Of a stretch of 64,000 nt of DNA, positions 27,204 to 36,049 are shown one piece after another. This DNA comes from Microbispora rosea subsp. aerata. GTDB taxonomy: Bacteria; Actinomycetota; Actinomycetes; Streptosporangiales; Streptosporangiaceae. The stretch's first letter is position 1. Each line of letters begins with the position of its first letter. The stretch spans positions 1 to 64,000 of the forward strand of contig NZ_BMPY01000016.1 of the NCBI RefSeq assembly GCF_014647835.1. Direction: 5' to 3'. Under the pieces are notes generated by a model. That model saw nothing but the letters and a program-made list of their open reading frames with translations, was not told where the DNA came from and made no database searches. Made by a program: the position numbers and the translations under genes.

Positions 27204-28076
27204 TCAGGAGATGCTCCGCACGAGTGCGGTGAGGGTCGTGCCAAGCGGAGCGTCGAAGGTCAGCAGCGCCTCGCCGTCGCCCCGGGTCGGCCCCTGGTTG
27301 ATGATCACGACGGGGATCGAGCGGGCGGCGGCGCGCCGGACAAACCGATATCCGGACATGACGGTCAGCGAGGACCCCAGGACGAGCAGCAGACCGGCCC
27401 GCTCGGTCAGCGCGTAGCACTCCTCCACCCGTGAGGGCGGCACGTTCTCGCCGAAGTACACGACGTCGGGCTTGAGCACGCCGCCGCAGCCCCCGCAGTC
27501 GACGGTGCGGAACGACTCGACCTCGTCGTCGGCCAGCACGGCGTCCCCATCGGGGTTGATCACCCGCGAGCGGGCGTGCCAGCCGGGGTTGGCCGCGCGC
27601 AGGCGCCGGTCGAGCGCGTGCCGCGAGGTGCGGTGGCAGCAGGTGAGGCAGCGCACTCGGTGCAGGCTGCCGTGCAGTTCGATCACTCCGTCCGCGCCCG
27701 CCGCCTGGTGCAGGCCGTCCACGTTCTGGGTGATGATCCCGGCGACCAGGCCGCGGCGCTGAAGCTCGGCGACCGCGCGGTGCCCGGCGTTGGGCGAGGC
27801 GTCGACGATGTGCCGCCACCCCAGATGGCTGCGCGCCCAGTAGCGCCTGCGGGCGGAGGCGCTGCTGACGAAGGTTTGGTAGGTCATCGGCTCGGCCCGG
27901 CGCCTGCGGCCGGTCTCCCCCCGGTAGTCCGGGATCCCGGACTCGGTCGACAGGCCGGCCCCGCTGAGGATCACCACCTCGCCGTCGGCCACGAGATCGG
28001 TCAGCATGCCCCACCGCCGGGCGATTCCCGTGTCGCGCGCCACAGTCACGCATCCATGGTGCCCGATGCGTTCCAT
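27204..28076 (-). CDS. Sir2-family NAD-dependent protein deacylase
   Basis: Sirtuin removing acyl groups from lysines with NAD consumption. The 290 aa sequence has [15 protein letters not shown] (NAD site), [23 protein letters not shown] with the catalytic His, a zinc site with CLTC and CGGC pairs, KPDVVYFGE and [14 protein letters not shown] 28076 has GGAG at suitable distance; an internal ATG (28007) is possible. It is sometimes called CobB in bacteria but is unrelated to the cobalamin gene of that name. It ends 4 bp from the cbiX remnant, convergent. Confidence 0.9.
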   Translation of the reverse strand: MERIGHHGCVTVARDTGIARRWGMLTDLVADGEVVILSGAGLSTESGIPDYRGETGRRRRAEPMTYQTFVSSASARRRYWARSHLGWRHIVDASPNAGHRAVAELQRRGLVAGIITQNVDGLHQAAGADGVIELHGSLHRVRCLTCCHRTSRHALDRRLRAANPGWHARSRVINPDGDAVLADDEVESFRTVDCGGCGGVLKPDVVYFGENVPPSRVEECYALTERAGLLLVLGSSLTVMSGYRFVRRAAARSIPVVIINQGPTRGDGEALLTFDAPLGTTLTALVRSIS

Positions 28077-28089
28077 CTGTCAGCTCCGG

Positions 28090-28719
28090 TCACCCCCCCA
28101 GCCGCACGTCGAAGATCAGCTCGACCTCGTCGCGCAGCTTGAGTGCGCCCAAGAACGCGGAGTAGGGACGGATGCCCCACTCGGACTGGACGACGGTCGC
28201 CCGGCCACGCGCCCGACCGTCCGCGAGCGCCCCGTTCACTGTGACCGGCCGGGTGGCTCCCACGATCGTCAGGTCGCCCTCCACGCGGAAGGCCTGGGGG
28301 TTACCCGTGACCCGGGTCGACCGGAACGTGATCAGAGCGTGCTGATCCACTTTCAGGACCTTGTCACGCATGTTCTTCTCGATCTCGACACGATCGGAGT
28401 TGGTCAGCGGCTTGACCCCGCCCGCGCCTTCCCGGACGCGCAGCGAGGCCGCCTCCACCTCCACCGTCACCCGGCAGCTCGCAAGGTCGTCCGGCGTCAC
28501 CACCGCCTCACCCCGCCACCTCGTGACCTCGATCGTCAGATCGTGCCCCGCCTTGGCGCCCAGCCCGGCGCGGCCGGTGAGGACAAGGAGCCGGCCGGAC
28601 CTCGGCCCCAATGCGTATGTGCCCGCCTCGACGTCCATTTCGTGGGCATTCCCACGGAACGGGCCGGGGATGTCGGCGTGGGATGACATCACTGTGCTTT
28701 GGAGGGATGGATGACTCAC
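28090..28719 (-). CDS. YceI-family protein
   Basis: Lipocalin-like YceI proteins bind isoprenoid or other amphiphilic ligands; function in actinobacteria is undefined. From about residue 25 the sequence matches the fold (GTYALGPRSGRLLVLTGRAG, AGHDLTIEVTRWRGE, and a C-terminal SEWGIRPYSAFLGALKLRDEVELIFD). No signal peptide, so it is probably cytoplasmic. GTG at 28719 is chosen because AAGAAGG sits upstream; ATG 28689 lacks a good ribosome site. Its stop lies 13 bp upstream of the sirtuin start on the same strand, so the two may be cotranscribed. Confidence 0.8.
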   Translation of the reverse strand: MSHPSLQSTVMSSHADIPGPFRGNAHEMDVEAGTYALGPRSGRLLVLTGRAGLGAKAGHDLTIEVTRWRGEAVVTPDDLASCRVTVEVEAASLRVREGAGGVKPLTNSDRVEIEKNMRDKVLKVDQHALITFRSTRVTGNPQAFRVEGDLTIVGATRPVTVNGALADGRARGRATVVQSEWGIRPYSAFLGALKLRDEVELIFDVRLGG

Positions 28720-29056
28720 CCCACCTTCTTTACAATGTAGATTTCGTACGTGCCGTGGGGTGTCGCACTCGCCCCGCGGCTCCTGCCTGGTCAGGCGAGC
28801 CCTCCACGCTCTCATCACCGCCGGGCTGTTGTGAGGCGGTGGTAGGTGAAGGCCCCGCGATCTTTGCCTCCTCTTCTCCGTCGATGCGGTCCTCGGCGCA
28901 CGGTGATGCACGTCGATGCAGGCCGATGGGCAGATGGCGCCGCGCGCTTCGCGTACCCGATCCCGGGCGCGGATCACCGACTGGGCGTGCATCACCCACT
29001 GGTCGCGGCAGACGTCCGGGGTTAGCCGGCGCGGCGGGTGACGGCGTCCCCGGGCG
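28720..29056. other. Gene-free stretch with a stray HNH-gene tail
   Basis: The right-hand promoter area of the YceI gene is AT-richer (TACATTGTAAAG). The segment 28831-28859 is a copy (27 of 29 bases) of 29082-29110, the 3' end of the DUF222/HNH gene next door; on the - strand it reads AFTYHRLTTARR then stops. The rest shows no convincing gene. Confidence 0.6.
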
Positions 29057-30400
29057 TCACTCCCGCGACCTTCGAACTGCCGTGAGGCGATGGTAGGTGA
29101 AGGCCCAGCGGTCCTTGCCCACCCTGCGGCGGGTGTAGCGCTCGGGGTGGCGGTAGCGGTCGCGGTTGTGGAACTGGCAGGCCGGACCCAGCAGCTTCAG
29201 GTCGGTGAGTCCGCCGGTGCTCCAGTTGTCGGCGTGGTCGATCTGGCACAAGGTGGCGGGCAGCGGGCAGCCGTCGACCCAGCAGGTGGCGTACCGGGCG
29301 AAGATCGCCCTCCGCTGGGCGGGGGTGGCCAGGCGGACCTTGCGGCCCATGTCCAGCACCTGCCCCTCCGCGTCCATCACCAGGCGCACGAGGGTGGAGG
29401 TGCGGGCCAGCCGGTGCACGCCGGAGACGGGCAGGACCTGCCCGGTCGCCAGCAGCAACCCCGGCACCAGCCCAGACAAGGTATCCCCGGGAGGATCACA
29501 AGATCGCCACTCACCCCGCTGCGACTCCCCCGAGCACGGCCCCTGCCCCTGCGCGTTCCCCTGCCGCCGGGTGCTGCCGGCATCATCCGGGTCCACGGCG
29601 GCCCGACGGCTCCCCTGGGCTGTCTCAAAGTTCCGGCCGTCTCCGGTCTCCTCAGTGGCTTGGGTGTCGTCAATCGCCCCGGCGTCCTGGGCGTCGTGAG
29701 CGTCCCCCCGCTCGCCGCCGCTGTCGCCACGCTCAAACTCAGGGAGCGCGCTGTCGGCGTGCCCGCCCTCGACGTGCCCGGCCCCGGTGCGGGCCGCGGC
29801 GGGGTGACACGTCCCGAGGTAGTCGGCACCACCGGAGCCACCAACGGCGGCACCGGTGACGAAGTCGTTCACCGCGCCGGGGCGGTCCACGAAGCCGGGG
29901 TTTTCGGTCTCAGGGTGGCCGATGCCGCTGGGCGGTCGGTGCTGTCGGGGCCGGTGCCCTCGGAGTGCCGGGCAGACTGACCGGTCGCCGGATGCTGCGT
30001 GGCCGGGTCAGCCGGGCCCGGCTCCGCGTCGGCCGGAGCCCGGCTCTGGGTCCGTCGGGCCGGGCTCTGAGCCGGTGGGGCCGGGCTCCGCGTCGGCAGG
30101 GCTGGGTTCGGGGTCGGCAGGGCTGGGTTCGGGGTCGGCAGGGCTGGGTTCGGGGTCGGCGGTGCCGGGTTCGGGGTCGGTGGGGAGGGACTCGGCGCTG
30201 ACCAGCACCAGCAGCTCGGTGGCGATCTTGTCCTCCAGCAGGGCGATGAACGCATCGGCGTTGCGGACCCGCAACGGCCGGTCATCCCCCTCCGCCCTCG
30301 GTTTGGCGTAGGCGTCCAGCAACGCCCGCAACCGCGCCGCCGCCTCCCGCGGCAGGTAGAACTCCCCCTCCATGCCGCCACCCGAGGTGGGCAGTCCTGG
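29057..30400 (-). pseudogene. DUF222/HNH endonuclease-like gene, disrupted
   Basis: Members of the DUF222 (13E12-type) family carry an N-terminal DUF222 domain and a C-terminal HNH nuclease and are usually multicopy in actinobacteria. Near 30373-30190 the translation is MEGEFYLPREAAARLRALLD and NADAFIALLEDKIATELLVL, typical DUF222; near 29340-29057 it is MGRKVRLATPAQRRAIFARY, ATCWVDGCPLPATLCQIDHAD, NRDRYRHPERYTRRRVGK, the HNH end. Between them the frame closes at 30008 and continues in another frame before returning. The N-terminal ~150 residues are missing. The linker holds a 21-bp tandem repeat. I consider it inactivated or miscalled. Confidence 0.72.
30095..30178 (-). repeat. 21-bp tandem repeat, 3 perfect plus 1 degenerate unit
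   Basis: Units at 30095-30115, 30116-30136 and 30137-30157 are identical and 30158-30178 differs slightly. On the coding strand each encodes a seven-residue PEPSPAD-like step in the linker of the DUF222/HNH gene. Units preserve frame, so copy number could vary without breaking the frame. Confidence 0.9.
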
Positions 30401-30482
30401 GGAGGGGGGCGGCGGGTGGCGTCGGCGCGGGGGTGGCGCAGGCCGTACGGCGGGCGGCGACGCGGGTTCGCGCCCGGGGAGA

Positions 30483-30520
30483 TGGTGTGCGCCTGGGAGA
30501 TGCCGGCGTTCTCACCCAAG
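30483..30520 (+). pseudogene. Stray fragment of a universal stress protein gene
   Basis: On the + strand 30484-30519 reads VCAWEMPAFSP. The intact usp gene on the - strand encodes VYAWEMPAFSP at about 30971-31006 with about 33 of 36 bases identical. The fragment is therefore an inverted partial copy, left by recombination or loss of a second usp gene. Nothing else of that gene is seen around it. Confidence 0.6.
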
Positions 30521-30549
30521 CACCGTCGGTCTTGCGTAACGGGCGCCCC

Positions 30550-30576
30550 AGCGCCGGCGAAAAGTGCGCCGGCGCT
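30550..30576. terminator. 10-bp perfect hairpin downstream of usp
   Basis: AGCGCCGGCG and CGCCGGCGCT enclose a 7-nt loop, about 90 bp past the stop of the - strand usp gene. No T tract. The 30577-30665 stretch between hairpin and gene contains degenerate repeated blocks ending in GTGGAGCC. Possible terminator of the usp transcript. Confidence 0.4.
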
Positions 30577-30665
30577 CCGGGGCAGTACGAGCGAGAGGTG
30601 CCTCAGCGGCTCCCCGCCGTGGAGCCGTACGGGCGAGCCGTGGAGCCATATGGGCGAAAGGCCCC

Positions 30666-31535
30666 TCAGCGCTCCACGTTGCGGGGCCGTACGACCGCGA
30701 CGGGGCAGTGCGCACGGTGCAGCACGGCATGGCTGACCGACCCGATGAGCGCGCCGCGTACGCCGCCCAGTCCCCGGGACCCCACGACCACGAGGTCGGC
30801 GACGAGGGATGCGTCGGCCAACGCCGGGACCGGGTGCCCGCAGACCGCGGTCTCGACGAGCGGAACATCAGGGTGCTTGTCGCGCCAGGGCGCGAGCCGT
30901 AGCCGCGTGGCGCGCACCTCATTGTCGTAGATCTCCTCGAGCGCCGCCCCGTAGCCGACGGCGAAGGGCGAGAACGCAGGCATCTCCCAGGCGTACACCG
31001 CGTGCACCCGCCCGCGCCGCGCCCTGGCCTCCTCGAACGCGAACTCCAGGGCCGCCTCCGAGTGGGGTGACCCGTCGAAGCCGACGACGACCTCGTGGTA
31101 CTGGTCCCGGTGCGGCTTGCGCACCACCACGACGGGAACCTCCGCATGGCCGGCCAGACCGAGGCCGGCGGACCCGAGGACCAGGCCGGAGAACCCGCCC
31201 ATGCCGCGGCTGCCGACCACCAGGGCGGCGGCCCCGGCCGAGACGGCGCGCAGGGTCTCGACGACCGGCCCCTCCACGAGATCCGTCGTGATCTCCAGGC
31301 CGGGGACGATCTCGCCGGCACGGGCCGCGGCCGCGGCGAGCACACCCTCGCAGTACTCGCTGTAGGACTGGGAGAATCCCTCGACCGCGTGGAACGGATA
31401 CTCGTGCGCCCACGGCTCGCGCACGTGGACGATCCTCAGGGCGGCCCCCCGGCGCCGCGCGTCGTCCGCCGCCCACTCCAGCGCCGCCGTAGCGGGCTTC
31501 GATCCGTCGACGGCGACGACGATCTGTCCGGCCAT
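30666..31535 (-). CDS. Tandem-domain universal stress protein
   Basis: The 289 aa protein has two UspA domains (about residues 1-140 and 150-289). Each ends in the ATP-binding G-x2-G-x9-G-S/T type motif: VGSRGMGGFSGLVLGSAG in the first, VGSRGLGGVRGALIGSVS in the second. ATG at 31535 follows AGGAGG. Tandem Usp proteins of this type are typical members of DosR/DevR hypoxia regulons in actinobacteria, and two DosR-like palindromes lie in the divergent promoter region. A second tandem usp gene is at 38083-38952. Confidence 0.9.
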   Translation of the reverse strand: MAGQIVVAVDGSKPATAALEWAADDARRRGAALRIVHVREPWAHEYPFHAVEGFSQSYSEYCEGVLAAAAARAGEIVPGLEITTDLVEGPVVETLRAVSAGAAALVVGSRGMGGFSGLVLGSAGLGLAGHAEVPVVVVRKPHRDQYHEVVVGFDGSPHSEAALEFAFEEARARRGRVHAVYAWEMPAFSPFAVGYGAALEEIYDNEVRATRLRLAPWRDKHPDVPLVETAVCGHPVPALADASLVADLVVVGSRGLGGVRGALIGSVSHAVLHRAHCPVAVVRPRNVER

Positions 31536-31652
31536 GTGGTTGTTCCTCCTGTTTTCAAGCGGTTCGGGGGCGCGGGGAATGGTGCGGTGCTCCCGGCCCC
31601 AGTGCACCGCATCCGCTGCCCGCCGCGCAGCAGACCAAAGTCCTCAAGCGCC

Positions 31653-31714
31653 GGGACTTCCGCCCGGACGGCCCGGGATGGGCCGGGTGCGGGCGGCGGC
31701 GGGACCTTCGGCCC
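31653..31714. promoter_or_regulatory. Two DosR-like palindromes between usp and CBS-BON genes
   Basis: GGGACTTCCGCCC (31653-31665) and GGGACCTTCGGCCC (31701-31714) fit the GGGAC-N4/5-GNCCC pattern bound by DosR/DevR-type regulators. They lie in the 281-bp divergent region, 100-180 bp from both starts. The match is by eye; high GC raises the chance of false hits, but the second site is close to the consensus. Confidence 0.5.
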
Positions 31715-31816
31715 TGCCCGGGGGCCCGCTCGGGAGATGGGATGGATGGCGCGGGCCGCTCCCCCGCGGGAACCCGCCGGCGACCGAAAGCGCCCCGCGA
31801 CCGGAAGGAGACCGCC

Positions 31817-32515
31817 ATGCGCACGAAGGTGCAGGACGTCATGACCACGGACGTCGCGTCCGTCCACGCCGACACGCCGTTCAAGGACATCGCCGAGGTG
31901 CTGATCGCCCGCGCCGTGAGCGCCGTCCCCGTCGTGGACGGGGACGGCCGTGTGCTCGGCGTCGTGTCCGAGGCCGATCTGCTGCGCAAGGAGGAGTTCA
32001 GGGAGCAGTACTACCACGAGGGCTATCGGCCGCCGCTGCGCGCGCGGCTGCGCGCCCGCCTGGGCCAGCAGGGCGGGGTGCGGACCAAGGCGGCGGGCGA
32101 GACCGCCGCCGACCTGATGACCTCCCCCGCCGTCACCGCCACGCCGGACACGACCACGGTCGCGGCGGCCCGCCTCATGGACGAGCACGGGGTCAAGCGG
32201 CTGCCCGTCGTGGACTCCGACGGCCGGCTGCGCGGCGTCGTCAGCCGCCACGACCTGCTCAAGACGTTCGTACGACCCGACGGCGAGATCGAGCGCGAGG
32301 TGCGCACGGAGGTCCTCGGGCGGAGCCTGTGGGCCGACACCTCCAAGGTGGGCGTCCACGTCCACCAGGGCGTGGTGACGCTCACCGGCAGGATGGACCG
32401 GCACAGCGACGCGCGCATCGCCGTACGGATGACGCGCCGGGTGAGCGGGGTCGTCGACGTGGTGGACGAACTGCGGTGGGACGAGGACGACGCCCCCGGG
32501 AGACTCGGCAGATGA
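31817..32515 (+). CDS. CBS-pair plus BON domain protein
   Basis: The 232 aa protein has two CBS motifs (about residues 5-60 and 95-150: VQDVMTTDVASVHADTPF, DLMTSPAVTATPDTTTVA) forming an adenosine-nucleotide-sensing pair, and a C-terminal BON domain (about 165-225: VGVHVHQGVVTLTGRMDR). ATG at 31817 follows GGAAGGAG. Such CBS-BON proteins occur in actinobacterial dormancy clusters next to usp genes. Ligand and target are unknown. Confidence 0.88.
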   Translation: MRTKVQDVMTTDVASVHADTPFKDIAEVLIARAVSAVPVVDGDGRVLGVVSEADLLRKEEFREQYYHEGYRPPLRARLRARLGQQGGVRTKAAGETAADLMTSPAVTATPDTTTVAAARLMDEHGVKRLPVVDSDGRLRGVVSRHDLLKTFVRPDGEIEREVRTEVLGRSLWADTSKVGVHVHQGVVTLTGRMDRHSDARIAVRMTRRVSGVVDVVDELRWDEDDAPGRLGR

Positions 32516-32525
32516 CCCCTGCCGG

Positions 32526-34022
32526 TCAGGCCCTCGCCAGCCTGATCACGTTCCAGGAGACCGGCGGCAGCACGATCTTGAGCGGATCGCTCCGGTGGCT
32601 CGTGTTCGGGCGGGGGATCACCCGATCGGGGTCGTCGGCGGTGTTGCGCGCATACACGTCCTCGTCGGCGAGCGTGGTCGCCTCGGCGATCCGCACGGGT
32701 CCGAGCGCCCGCGCGTCGAGCTCCAGCTCGACCGGGTCGCTCACCGACCTGTTGACCGCGAACAGCACCGTGTCCGCCTCGTCGCGGGTGGCGACCGCGT
32801 GCAGCACGGGCACCCGGCCGAACTCGGCGGTCTCGTACGACGGGCAGACGGGCTCGACCCGCAGGACCTCGCCCTTGGCGTGGCGGGCGGCCTGAGCGAA
32901 GGGGTGGAAGGTCGTCTGCCGCCAGGCCCGGCCGCCCGGCTCGGTCATGATGGGCGCGATCACGTTCACGAGCTGGGCCAGGCAGGCCGCCGCGACCCGG
33001 TCGCTGTGCCGCAGCAGCGTGATGATCAGGGTGCCGAGGGCCACGGCGTCGGCGAGATGGTAGTGGTCCTCCAGCAGCCGCGGCGCGACCGGCCAGTCCG
33101 GCGGAGGCGGCGCCGACTGGAAGCGGCTCATGTACCAGACGTTCCACTCGTCGAAGGAGACGGAGATCTTCTTGCTGGAGCCGAGCTTGGCCCCCACCTG
33201 GTCCGCGGTGGACACGACCGTGGAGATGAAGTGCTCCATGTCGGCGGCGCAGGCCAGGAACCCGGCGAGGTCGCCGTTCTTCTCCTCGTAGTAGGCGTGG
33301 CAGGAGATGAGGTCGACCAGGTCGTAGGTCTCCTCCAGGACGGTCGCCTCCCAGGTGCCGAAGGTCGGCATGGAGGAGCCCGAGCTGCCGCAGGCCACGA
33401 GTTCGAGACCGGGGTCGATCATGCGCATGGCCCGGGCGGTCTCGGCGGCGAGCCTGCCGTACTCACGGGCGGTCTTGTGCCCGATCTGCCAGGGGCCGTC
33501 CATCTCGTTGCCCAGGCACCACATGCGAATGTTGTGCGGCTCCTTCGCGCCGTTGGCGACCCGCAGGTCCGACCAGGCGGTGCCGGAAGGGATGTTGCAG
33601 TATTCGAGCAGGTCGAGGGCCTCCTGGACGCCGCGCGTGCCGAGGTTGACCGCCATCATCGGCTCCAGCCCGGCCAGGCGGGTCCACCGGACGAACTCGT
33701 CGACGCCGATCTCGTTGGTCTCGGTGCTGTGCCAGGCCAGGTCGAGCCGCCGGGGCCGCCGCTCGCGCGGGCCGATGCCGTCCTCCCAGCGGTAGCCGGA
33801 GACGAAGTTGCCGCCCGGGTAGCGCACCGTGGTCACCCCGAGCTCGCGGGTGAGCGCGAGCACGTCGCCGCGGAACCCCTCCTCGTCCGCCGTGGGGTGG
33901 CCCGGCTCGTAGATGCCGGTGTAGACGCAGCGGCCGAGATGCTCGACGAACGTGCCGAACGTGCGCGGCCGTACGGGGGCCACCCGGTGGGCGGGGTCGA
34001 TGGTCAGTTGTGCCTGGAGCAC
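32526..34022 (-). CDS. GH51 alpha-L-arabinofuranosidase
   Basis: Cleaves terminal arabinofuranosyl residues from arabino-oligosaccharides, probably in the cytoplasm since there is no signal peptide. In 498 aa it shows the GH51 acid/base Glu173 in LGNEMDGPWQ and nucleophile Glu292 in SFDEWNVWY, plus VRYPGGNFVSGYRWEDGIGP. GTG at 34022 is preferred (AAGGAG upstream, family-typical N-terminus VLQAQLTIDP); the frame is open further upstream but without family sequence. LacI-type operator sequences lie upstream. No sugar transporter gene is adjacent. Confidence 0.92.
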   Translation of the reverse strand: MLQAQLTIDPAHRVAPVRPRTFGTFVEHLGRCVYTGIYEPGHPTADEEGFRGDVLALTRELGVTTVRYPGGNFVSGYRWEDGIGPRERRPRRLDLAWHSTETNEIGVDEFVRWTRLAGLEPMMAVNLGTRGVQEALDLLEYCNIPSGTAWSDLRVANGAKEPHNIRMWCLGNEMDGPWQIGHKTAREYGRLAAETARAMRMIDPGLELVACGSSGSSMPTFGTWEATVLEETYDLVDLISCHAYYEEKNGDLAGFLACAADMEHFISTVVSTADQVGAKLGSSKKISVSFDEWNVWYMSRFQSAPPPPDWPVAPRLLEDHYHLADAVALGTLIITLLRHSDRVAAACLAQLVNVIAPIMTEPGGRAWRQTTFHPFAQAARHAKGEVLRVEPVCPSYETAEFGRVPVLHAVATRDEADTVLFAVNRSVSDPVELELDARALGPVRIAEATTLADEDVYARNTADDPDRVIPRPNTSHRSDPLKIVLPPVSWNVIRLARA

Positions 34023-34063
34023 GGGGAGATCTCCTTTGCCTGGCAGAAGGCTCGCGGGGCGAT

Positions 34064-34177
34064 TGTTAGCGTTCGCATCCCATCTGGTCAAGGCGCCGGC
34101 CCGATCTCCCAGGTCATCATAGGAAGCGATAATCCCCTGAAACCCGGCCGTCACCATCTTGAATGTTATCGCTAACA
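34064..34177. promoter_or_regulatory. LacI-type operator sites upstream of GH51 gene
   Basis: TGTTATCGCTAACA (34164-34177) is a near-perfect palindrome of LacI-family type; TGTTAGCGTTCGCA (34064-34077) is a related weaker copy, and GCGATAA at about 34125 is a half site. Position between the GH51 gene and the divergent secreted phosphodiesterase suggests sugar-responsive control of the former or both. No LacI regulator gene is in the window. Confidence 0.6.
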
Positions 34178-34309
34178 GTCCAGTCGGTCCCGGTGCTCAT
34201 CGTCATGTCGCCGGCGGGAGCCTCGCCGCCCGGTCTTTTGTTGATCTCCCGACGACTGTGCCAATACGATGCCGCGCTGGACGAAACGGACGATCTCGGG
34301 GGGTCGACG

Positions 34310-35122
34310 ATGAGGATCACGACAGCTCTGCGCGCGGCGACGGTCGTCCTGACCGCCGGTGCGGCGGCAGGCGTGACGGCGGGCGCCGCGCCCGCCGCGG
34401 CGTCCGGGGCGAGCGCGGCGCCGCGCTGCCCGCTGGTGTTCGGGCACGGGGGCTACCCCGAGGGCGCGAACGGCTGGGCGAAGGACCAGATCCGCCAGCC
34501 CAACAACCCGCGGGCGCTGAACGCCCACAAGTCCTGGGGAGCCGACGGCGTCGAGGCCGACGTCCAGCTCACCAAGGAGGGCACCAAGGCCGTGATGTGG
34601 CACAACACCACCACGAACGGCCTGACCGGCAAGCAGCAGAAGATCACCGGCATCTGGTGGGCGTACGGCGCGGGGAACCTGTCCGGCCGCCGCATCGTCC
34701 GGGGCCCCTACAAGGGCGAACGCGTCTACTCGCTGCGCCAGTGGCTTGACCACGTACGCCCCCTGGGGCTGATCGCGCTGCTGGAGATCAAGCCCGAGAC
34801 CAAGGCCGTCCTGTCGAACCCGAAGTACGCGGCCCAGGGATGGAGGGAGATCTCCGCCCCGATCAGGGAACGCCAGGGGAAGCAGCGGATCATGGTCTAC
34901 TCCACCGATCCGTGGATCCAGAGCGAGCTGGCCAAGCGTCACCCCGCGCTGCTGAAGGGGTCCGCCGCCCGCTGGACCGACGGCGTCCGCTGGAACGAGC
35001 CGGTCCCCTCGTGGAAGGGCAACGTGCCCCAGTGGCAGGCCGTGCTCAACCAGTCTCCGGGCAGCGTCATGACGAACTACCCCAGGGAATACCGCGCCTG
35101 GCTGCGGGGCAAGTGCCGTTAA
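34310..35122 (+). CDS. Secreted glycerophosphodiester phosphodiesterase-like protein
   Basis: The 270 aa protein has an Ala-rich Sec signal peptide (residues about 1-31). The mature part has FGHGGYPEG with the GDPD-type His, GADGVEADVQLTKEG (E-x-D metal site) and a second His in MWHNTT, then LLEIKPE, so the TIM-barrel metal ligands are recognisable. It likely hydrolyses phosphodiesters outside the cell. ATG at 34310 gives a complete signal peptide. It is divergent from the GH51 gene with LacI-type sites between them. Confidence 0.82.
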   Translation: MRITTALRAATVVLTAGAAAGVTAGAAPAAASGASAAPRCPLVFGHGGYPEGANGWAKDQIRQPNNPRALNAHKSWGADGVEADVQLTKEGTKAVMWHNTTTNGLTGKQQKITGIWWAYGAGNLSGRRIVRGPYKGERVYSLRQWLDHVRPLGLIALLEIKPETKAVLSNPKYAAQGWREISAPIRERQGKQRIMVYSTDPWIQSELAKRHPALLKGSAARWTDGVRWNEPVPSWKGNVPQWQAVLNQSPGSVMTNYPREYRAWLRGKCR

Positions 35123-35194
35123 TCCAGGGGACGGCCGGCATCCCGCCGGGCATGCTCTCAGCCGACGAACCTCTCGGGGCTGGGAGCGCGCATC

Positions 35195-36013
35195 GTGAGT
35201 GGCGGGTCGCCGTCTGGCGGAGGAACGGCCGTCGCGGGCCGGTGGGCGCCGGCCGTGCTCGCCGCGCTCGGCCTGCTGGCGGGCGCGTGCGGACCGGGCA
35301 CGGGCGGGCCGGGCGCGGCCGTCCCTAGCGCGGGCGTCGGCGCCGCGACCGTCCCGAGCGGCCCGGCGGCCACCCCCTCCCCTTCCGCGGGCTCCCCCGT
35401 GGCGGGCCGCTACCAGCCGCTGTGGCCGTTCGCGGACGAGAAGCAGGCGCGAGACTGGCAGGAAAGCTACCGATCGGGCGGCCACCAGCCCTGGCACCTG
35501 GACGCGGAACGGACGGCGCTCGCCTTCACCCAGGGGTTCCTGGGCTTCGGCGGCGTCGATCGGGTGGTCGAGCGCACGGTGAACGGGACGCACGCCCGCG
35601 TCTCCGTCGGCGTACGCGGCGAGGGCGGCGGACGGCCCTCCGTCGCCGCCGTCATCCACCTGGTCAGGTTCGGCGGCGGGCCGGACGCCCCGTGGGAGGT
35701 GGTGGGCACCGACGACACCACCCTCTCCCTCACCGCTCCCCGGTACGGCGCCTCGGTGTCCTCGCCCGTCACGGTGGGCGGCAGGATCACCGGGGTGGAC
35801 GAGAGCATCCGGGTGCAGGTGCGCGCGACCGGGAGCGCCGCCCCTCTCGGCGAGCACTGCTGCGTGCCGGCCGGAGGGGAGGACGTCCCCTGGTCCGCCA
35901 CCGTGACCTTCCGCGCGGACCCGGGCCGGACGCTCACCCTCGTCGCCAGCACCGGCGGTCACCTGGCGGAGGTGGAGCGCTTCGCCGTCACCGGTGTCCG
36001 GGCCGCCCGGTAG
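35195..36013 (+). CDS. Putative lipoprotein with Gmad2-like domain
   Basis: GTG start at 35195 with GGGAG upstream. The signal region ends in the lipobox LLAGAC (Cys at about residue 32), followed by a Gly/Pro/Ser-rich linker. The C-terminal 90 residues (SSPVTVGGRITGVDESIRVQ to the end) resemble the Gmad2 immunoglobulin-like domain; the middle part (about 75-175) is not recognised. Probably a membrane-anchored extracytoplasmic protein of unknown role. 272 aa. Confidence 0.7.
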   Translation: MSGGSPSGGGTAVAGRWAPAVLAALGLLAGACGPGTGGPGAAVPSAGVGAATVPSGPAATPSPSAGSPVAGRYQPLWPFADEKQARDWQESYRSGGHQPWHLDAERTALAFTQGFLGFGGVDRVVERTVNGTHARVSVGVRGEGGGRPSVAAVIHLVRFGGGPDAPWEVVGTDDTTLSLTAPRYGASVSSPVTVGGRITGVDESIRVQVRATGSAAPLGEHCCVPAGGEDVPWSATVTFRADPGRTLTLVASTGGHLAEVERFAVTGVRAAR

Positions 36014-36049
36014 GTCACGCGGCGGCGCACACGACAAAAGCGCACGGCG

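Noticed and set aside
27204-28076. Sirtuin as cobalamin gene cobB
   Set aside because: NAD-binding [15 protein letters not shown] and zinc cysteines show a Sir2 deacylase; the cobalamin CobB is the N-terminal half of the fusion at 10927-13356.
30095-30178. CRISPR or VNTR regulatory array
   Set aside because: Directly adjacent 21-bp units without spacers that encode a Pro-Glu-rich protein linker in frame.
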